From positions 1 through 10,266 of the forward strand of contig CALNCH010000331.1 in assembly GCA_937875245.1 (NCBI GenBank): 10,266 nucleotides of DNA. The letters are read 5' to 3'. The stretch is from an uncultured Spirochaetaceae bacterium. Lineage in GTDB: Bacteria; Spirochaetota; Spirochaetia; Treponematales; Treponemataceae. The notes under the pieces are model-generated. The model ran no database searches, was not told where the DNA came from, and was given only the letters and a program-made list of their open reading frames with translations. This document shows positions 6,004-10,266 of this stretch, in pieces (positions within the stretch are counted from its first letter, which is position 1; each line of letters opens with the position of its first letter). Made by a program: the position numbers and the translations under genes.

Positions 6004-6028
6004 AATAAATGCCTTGAGGCAATTTATT
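6004..6028 (+). promoter_or_regulatory. Hairpin in the trpE leader
   Basis: AATAAA-TGCC (6004-6013), loop TTGA (6014-6017), GGCA (6018-6021), one bulged A, TTTATT (6023-6028) form a 10-bp stem. It begins immediately after the last operator half-site and ends 4 nt before the trpE ribosome site GGAGAG. No T run follows, so it is not an intrinsic terminator; it might affect translation or message stability. Confidence 0.5.
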
Positions 6029-6045
6029 TAGTGGAGAGTAATTTT

Positions 6046-7482
6046 ATGAAAAGAAGTGATTCAATACACATCTCTATTCCAGGAGATAGATTTACCCCCT
6101 TCTCTCTTGCAAAAAAACTAGGAGCTTTGGCAGTTTTAGAGTCCGCATCCTTTGCTTATGGTAAAGCTCGTTACTCTATAATCCTTATCAATGAAGCTTT
6201 TAGAATAATTCAAGATGATTTAGGAGTTCATTTTATAATTGAGGGGAAAAAGAAAAGTTGTGACGAAATAAATATGGTATTTGATACTAAAAATCCAGAT
6301 ATTCTGCATGCACTAGAATATATTGCATCTGAAAATTCAATTGCTTCTGATGGAATACCGTTGCCTGGTGCTGGTATTGGTTACTTAAGTTATGAGTTTT
6401 GTACCAGATGTGACACCATTCATTTGCAATCTCAAAAAGATGAATTACAAATTCCTGAATCTGCTTTTATTGTAGGCCATTTATACATTGTTTTTGATCA
6501 TTTTACAGAAACCATACATATCTTCGGTCTCAATTATGCTGAACACGAAATTGATCTTGATACTGCAGTAAAAAATATACAAAAGAGATTAAGCGACTTA
6601 GATTTCTCTTATCTAGCTCCTCCTTCCAAAAATGAAAAGTGTACTATTTTAACTGATATTGAAGCTTCAAAAAATGAATATATCGAAAAAGTTATTGCAA
6701 TAAAAAAGCATATTGTAGAGGGTGATATTGTTCAGGCTGTTCCCTCAAGACGACTTCAGCTTAATTGTGATATTGAAGCACTAGAAGTATACCGTCGACT
6801 CCGCTCAATAAATCCCTCTCCTTACCTTTTTTATTTAGATTTTAATGAATTTCAATTAGTAGGAGCTTCTCCAGAAAGTGTAGTACGAGTTAAAGACCGA
6901 AAAGCCTGTATTCATCCAATAGCTGGAACAAGAAGAAGAGGTAAAACTACGGATGAAGATGAAAAAATGAAAGAAGAACTTTTAAGTGATCCTAAAGAAA
7001 GAGCAGAGCACTTAATGCTTGTAGATTTAGCCCGTAACGATTTAGGCAGGGTGTGTACTACTGGTAGTGTTACTGTAAGCAGTTTTATGGAACCAGAATT
7101 ATACAGTCATGTTATTCATCTGGTGTCAGAAGTAAGTGGGACAATAGCTAAAAATAAAAAACCTTTAGATGTTCTCCGATCTGCATTCCCGGCAGGAACG
7201 GTAAGTGGTGCTCCCAAAATTTCTGCAATAGAAATTCTTTCAAAGCTTGAAAAATCAAAACGAAATTTTTATGCAGGGGCTACTGGATACATCAGTTGTT
7301 CAGGAGATTTGGACTTTTGTATTGCAATACGATGTGCTTTGAAACAGAACAATATTTGGACACTGCAAGCTGGTGGGGGAATAGTTCATGGATCAGATCC
7401 AGAGCGAGAATGGGAAGAAACCAATGAAAAGCTTGGTTCAATGAGAGCTGTGCTTGAAGAAAATATAACAAAGAATGCTTAA
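6046..7482 (+). CDS. trpE: Anthranilate synthase component I (TrpE)
   Basis: A 478-residue TrpE, which with TrpG converts chorismate and glutamine to anthranilate, the first committed step to tryptophan. Motifs: the N-terminal LESA element (31-34) and NPSPYLFYL (256-264), both part of the tryptophan feedback pocket; GASPES (273-278); PIAGTRRRG (291-299); LVDLARNDLGRV (325-336); AGTVSGAPK (383-391); and QAGGGIVHGSDPEREWEE (441-458). The intact feedback pocket favours anthranilate over aminodeoxychorismate synthesis, as does the operon. The start is ATG 6046 because GGAGAG at 6033-6038 stands 7 nt before it; the in-frame GTG at 6031 overlaps that site and is unlikely. The present stop at 7480 may be premature by a couple of codons, since a small indel here seems also to have broken the overlapping trpG start. 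Confidence 0.95.
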   Translation: MKRSDSIHISIPGDRFTPFSLAKKLGALAVLESASFAYGKARYSIILINEAFRIIQDDLGVHFIIEGKKKSCDEINMVFDTKNPDILHALEYIASENSIASDGIPLPGAGIGYLSYEFCTRCDTIHLQSQKDELQIPESAFIVGHLYIVFDHFTETIHIFGLNYAEHEIDLDTAVKNIQKRLSDLDFSYLAPPSKNEKCTILTDIEASKNEYIEKVIAIKKHIVEGDIVQAVPSRRLQLNCDIEALEVYRRLRSINPSPYLFYLDFNEFQLVGASPESVVRVKDRKACIHPIAGTRRRGKTTDEDEKMKEELLSDPKERAEHLMLVDLARNDLGRVCTTGSVTVSSFMEPELYSHVIHLVSEVSGTIAKNKKPLDVLRSAFPAGTVSGAPKISAIEILSKLEKSKRNFYAGATGYISCSGDLDFCIAIRCALKQNNIWTLQAGGGIVHGSDPEREWEETNEKLGSMRAVLEENITKNA

Positions 7483-9080
7483 TTGATAACTATGATTCAT
7501 TTACTTACAACGTTGTTCAGTCTTTAGGAAAGTATACCAGAGAAGAAATAAAGGTAGTAAGAAGTAAAGAAATAAGCCTTGACGAATGTATTGCATTACA
7601 TCCTGATGCACTCCTTCTTTCACCAGGACCTGGTAGACCTGAAGATGCAGGAATTACGGTAGAAGCTATACAGCATTTTGCAGGTAAAATACCCCTTCTT
7701 GGTATCTGCCTTGGCCACCAGGCAATGGCTTATGCCTTTGGAGCAGAAATTGTCAGTGCAAAGAAAATTAAACATGGAATTGCGGAGGAAATAAAACTTG
7801 ATGGAAAGGGTCTTTTTAGATCAATAGGAAACAAAGCTGTATTTACCCGATATCACAGTTTAGTGGTGGATGAAAGTACATTACCCCCAGATTTTGAAGT
7901 AACAGCTCGTTCTGTAGAGGGCGATATAATGGGTATCAGACATAAAACAATGGTAATGGAGGGAGTTCAATTTCACCCAGAATCTATTGCTTCAGAATAT
8001 GAAAAAAACTTTTTTACTGCATTTTTGAATTACAGAAGGGAAACACTTCCTGTTCAAAGTATTCTAAATCAACTTTGTTCAGGAAAAGATCTGGATCAAA
8101 GAACAGCAGAATTGTTTATGGAAGATTTAACAGATGGATGTTTGGACGATCGACAGACAGCTGCAATTCTTGCTTCCCTTACAGCAAAAGGTCCTTCTGC
8201 TTCTGAAATTGCAGGTTGTGCTTCAATATTATGCAAGAAGAAAACTCCCCTAGATGTGGGAACGAAAGAATTAACTGATATTGTAGGTACCGGAGGAGAC
8301 AGCAAGGGAAGTTTTAATATCAGCTCAATGGCGGCTCTTATTGCGGCAGCCTGTGGTCTCACAGTGGCTAAACATGGAAATCGTGCGGTATCTAGTAAAA
8401 GTGGTTCTGCAGATTTCTACGAGGCATTAGGAATTAAAATAGATAATAACCCAGAAAAAAGTGCAGAAAGTATTAGAGAAACAAACTTTGGTTTTCTTTT
8501 TGCACCGGTCTATCATTCCGCAATGAAGTATGCTGCTCCCGTAAGAAAGGCCTTGGGTATTAAAACAATAATGAATTTAATTGGGCCACTGTCTAACCCC
8601 GCTGGTGCTGCGTACCAAATGTTAGGTGTGTACGATAAATCATTACTTGAACCAGTTGCCCGAGCTTCAAAAATACTGGGATCGAAACGTGTTATGGTTG
8701 TTGTTAGTGAAGATGGTTTTGATGAAATATCTCCTTGTGTAAAAACCTATGTCCTAGAAATTGGGGAAGATGGGGAAGAAAAAAGCTATGAAATAAATCC
8801 AGCTGACTTTGGCCTTCCTTTGTGTAAAGATGAGGATTTAACAGGAGGTACTGCAAAAGTTAATGCAGATATGGCTCTTGCTCTTCTTACTGGGCACGGA
8901 AATACTACTGTAAAACACGCAGTATGTTTAAATGCAGGGGCTGCTTTGTATATAGGAAAAAAAGCTACTTCCATTAAAGAAGGATACTATGCTGCTTTGA
9001 AAGCCCTAGAAAACGGGGAAACAGCTAAAAAACTTCAGCAAATTAAGGCGGATACAAATGGTGCAATCTCAGCAGCCTGA
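7479..9080 (+). CDS. trpGD: TrpGD fusion: glutamine amidotransferase plus anthranilate phosphoribosyltransferase
   Basis: One frame joins TrpG (about residues 1-190 counted from 7479) and TrpD (about 195-533). TrpG shows LIDNYDSFTYN, LLSPGPGRPEDAG (46-58), the nucleophile Cys 77 in GICLGHQ, and His 166 and Glu 168 in VQFHPES; it supplies ammonia to TrpE. TrpD shows DIVGTGGD (267-274), AKHGNRAVSSKSGSAD (297-312) and MNLIGPLSNPAG, and transfers the phosphoribosyl group to anthranilate. The start is broken: the frame is open from 7458 but has no ATG, GTG or TTG before ATG 7725, which lies after the catalytic Cys. ATG 7475, expected to begin M-L-(L)-I-D-N, is out of frame, consistent with a 2-nt deletion or 1-nt insertion in the short T run. 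Initiation at ATT 7482 is conceivable. Fusion and functions are certain; expression is not. Confidence 0.9.
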   Translation, partial: LIDNYDSFTYNVVQSLGKYTREEIKVVRSKEISLDECIALHPDALLLSPGPGRPEDAGITVEAIQHFAGKIPLLGICLGHQAMAYAFGAEIVSAKKIKHGIAEEIKLDGKGLFRSIGNKAVFTRYHSLVVDESTLPPDFEVTARSVEGDIMGIRHKTMVMEGVQFHPESIASEYEKNFFTAFLNYRRETLPVQSILNQLCSGKDLDQRTAELFMEDLTDGCLDDRQTAAILASLTAKGPSASEIAGCASILCKKKTPLDVGTKELTDIVGTGGDSKGSFNISSMAALIAAACGLTVAKHGNRAVSSKSGSADFYEALGIKIDNNPEKSAESIRETNFGFLFAPVYHSAMKYAAPVRKALGIKTIMNLIGPLSNPAGAAYQMLGVYDKSLLEPVARASKILGSKRVMVVVSEDGFDEISPCVKTYVLEIGEDGEEKSYEINPADFGLPLCKDEDLTGGTAKVNADMALALLTGHGNTTVKHAVCLNAGAALYIGKKATSIKEGYYAALKALENGETAKKLQQIKADTNGAISAA

Positions 9081-10266
9081 TATACTGGATACAATTTTAG
9101 TAAAACGACAAGAATTAATAGAGAAAAAAGGATATTCCTTTGGGTGCAATCTTCCTAAAGAAAGAGAAAAACCAGTTGTACCCTTTCTTCCCAAAAGGGG
9201 AGTTATTCTTGAAGTAAAACGTGCTTCTCCTTCAAAAGGAGATATAGCCCCATTTCTCAATGCCGTGGAAACAGCTCTTTTATATGGTAAGGGTGGAGCG
9301 GCTGCAGTGTCAGTACTAACTGAAGAAAACTTTTTTAAGGGTAGCCTTAATGATCTTTGTGCAGTTTCAAAGGGGTTATATGCAAAATATCCACAAACTG
9401 CAGTGTTAAGGAAAGATTTTTTAACCAATGTCGAAGAAATAGAAATTTCTTATTTGTGTGGAGCAGATGCTGTTTTGTTAATTGCCCGTATTTTAAGTAC
9501 TGAAAACTTGTGTGCTATGGCAGAAAAAGCTCTTTCTTTGGGTATGAGTATTCTCTGTGAAATACGGGAAGAAGCAGACTTAGACAAGTACAGAACTATG
9601 TACCTGAATATCAATCAAAAAAACAAGGTTTTTCTTGGTATTAATACCCGAGATTTAGCTAGTTTTACTCTAGATCCCCTAACTCCTTCAAGTTTCTTTT
9701 TTGATATCGAAAAAGAGGCTCCTCTAGTATATGAATCTGGGGTAAAAACTCAGGAAGCCGCTTCTTTTGCAGGAAATATGGGTTTTCATGGGTTACTAAT
9801 GGGAGAAGCGGCAGCAAAAGATCCAGAAAATGTATCTGTATTTGTGGACCGATTTTTACATTCTCAGCCTGATATGAATGGTAAGATGTGGACCTTATAT
9901 GCATCTGCTTTACGTAATAAAAAAAAAGAAAACAATTACGCTCCTTATGTAAAAATTTGTGGATTAACAGATATCAATGACGTTAAGGATTGCATAGAAC
10001 TGGGTGCAGATATGTTGGGTTTTATTTTTTCACAAAAAAGCAAAAGGTGTGTTAATCGTGATTTTTTACTGGAAGTTAATACATTAGTAGCACAGACAAA
10101 AAGTAACACAAAACAAAATACAGAAAAGGGTACAAAGCCAATATTAATCGGGGTTATAACTAATGCAGCCTCCTTTGAAGCACAAGAAGCCTTTGCTCTT
10201 GTAAGAGAGGGGATATTAGACAAGATTCAATATCATAACTGCCCTATTCCTTCTCCATCAGATGAA
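9058..10266 (+). CDS. trpCF: TrpCF fusion: indole-glycerol-phosphate synthase plus phosphoribosylanthranilate isomerase (partial, runs off the window)
   Basis: The frame is open from ATG 9058 to the window end, 403 codons without a stop. TrpC (IGPS) fills about residues 8-270: LEVKRASPSKG (51-61), SVLTEENFFKGS (85-96), LRKDF (117-121), GADAVLLI (135-142), CEIREE (167-172), GINTRDL (194-200) and YESGV (225-229). The catalytic set of the family is intact: Glu 52, Lys 54, Lys 119, Glu 168, Asn 196, Glu 226, Ser 227. After a linker at about 272-296, TrpF starts with YVKICGLTDINDVKD (297-311; catalytic Cys 301) and GADMLGFIF (316-324). The order C then F is that of the E. coli fusion. The start overlaps trpD by 23 nt with AAGG at 9045-9048; a second possible start is GTG 9061. 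The TrpF part is divergent in places (SQKSKRCV, QYHN) and its end is not seen. Confidence 0.92.
   Translation, partial: MVQSQQPDILDTILVKRQELIEKKGYSFGCNLPKEREKPVVPFLPKRGVILEVKRASPSKGDIAPFLNAVETALLYGKGGAAAVSVLTEENFFKGSLNDLCAVSKGLYAKYPQTAVLRKDFLTNVEEIEISYLCGADAVLLIARILSTENLCAMAEKALSLGMSILCEIREEADLDKYRTMYLNINQKNKVFLGINTRDLASFTLDPLTPSSFFFDIEKEAPLVYESGVKTQEAASFAGNMGFHGLLMGEAAAKDPENVSVFVDRFLHSQPDMNGKMWTLYASALRNKKKENNYAPYVKICGLTDINDVKDCIELGADMLGFIFSQKSKRCVNRDFLLEVNTLVAQTKSNTKQNTEKGTKPILIGVITNAASFEAQEAFALVREGILDKIQYHNCPIPSPSDE

Noticed and set aside
5984..6031. A 15-codon reading frame in the trp leader, possible attenuator leader peptide
   Set aside because: It contains no Trp codon, has no ribosome site, starts at or right by the predicted transcription start, and no terminator hairpin follows.
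6031..6045. GTG at 6031 as the trpE start
   Set aside because: It overlaps the GGAGAG ribosome site that serves ATG 6046, and it adds residues not typical of TrpE.
8096..8362. Minus-strand frame of 88 codons opposite trpD, and similar short frames opposite trpGD, trpCF and dnaX
   Set aside because: They lie antisense to well-conserved coding sequence, lack ribosome sites and resemble no family.

Overview
The window is AT-rich and most probably comes from a spirochaete of the Treponema type. The main pointer is the minus-strand flagellin, a FlaB-class core protein of periplasmic flagella. It starts MVINHNMSA, is 286 residues long and carries a recognisable sigma-28 promoter. The dnaX-ybaB(EbfC)-recR cluster and the style of the DnaX protein (MAYEVTATRRRPQ start) also fit. 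I identify families from memory of their motifs, not from a search, so the genus is an inference.

Layout. (1) Positions 1-1594, plus strand: the last codons of a probable lemA, then two TPM-domain membrane or envelope proteins, the first cytoplasm-facing with two membrane segments and the second a YgcG-type protein with a signal peptide and a Gly-rich tail. They overlap by 4 nt. (2) Positions 1645-4384, plus strand: dnaX (clamp-loader tau/gamma), ybaB/ebfC and recR, tightly packed replication and repair genes. dnaX is not one open frame here: it is split into three pieces by two frame changes, the first apparently with a short deletion. (3) A strong two-way hairpin terminator at about 4412-4466 separates recR from the convergent flaB. 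(4) Positions 4481-5876, minus strand: flaB, with its own sigma-28 promoter and a leader hairpin, and upstream of it an unrecognised small membrane protein with two CxxC...CxxC zinc-ribbon-like modules. (5) Positions 5895-6045: a short divergent control region with an almost perfect vegetative promoter overlapped by five copies of a GTTACT/AGTAAC half-site, then a leader hairpin. (6) Position 6046 to the window end, plus strand: tryptophan operon trpE, trpGD fusion and trpCF fusion, the last running off the window. trpG has lost an in-frame start codon through a small indel at its first codons.

How the parts work together. The trp genes encode the steps from chorismate to (at least) the indole-glycerol-phosphate stage, with two bifunctional fusions in the order known from enteric bacteria. 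The palindromic sites on the promoter suggest repressor control; no Trp-rich leader peptide is present, so classical attenuation is unlikely. The motility gene is controlled separately through sigma-28. Three frame interruptions in otherwise well-preserved housekeeping genes (two in dnaX, one at trpG) are the main oddity: they may be sequence or assembly errors, or real decay. No mobile element, CRISPR array, tRNA or rRNA was seen, and no gene-free stretch exceeds about 150 bases.
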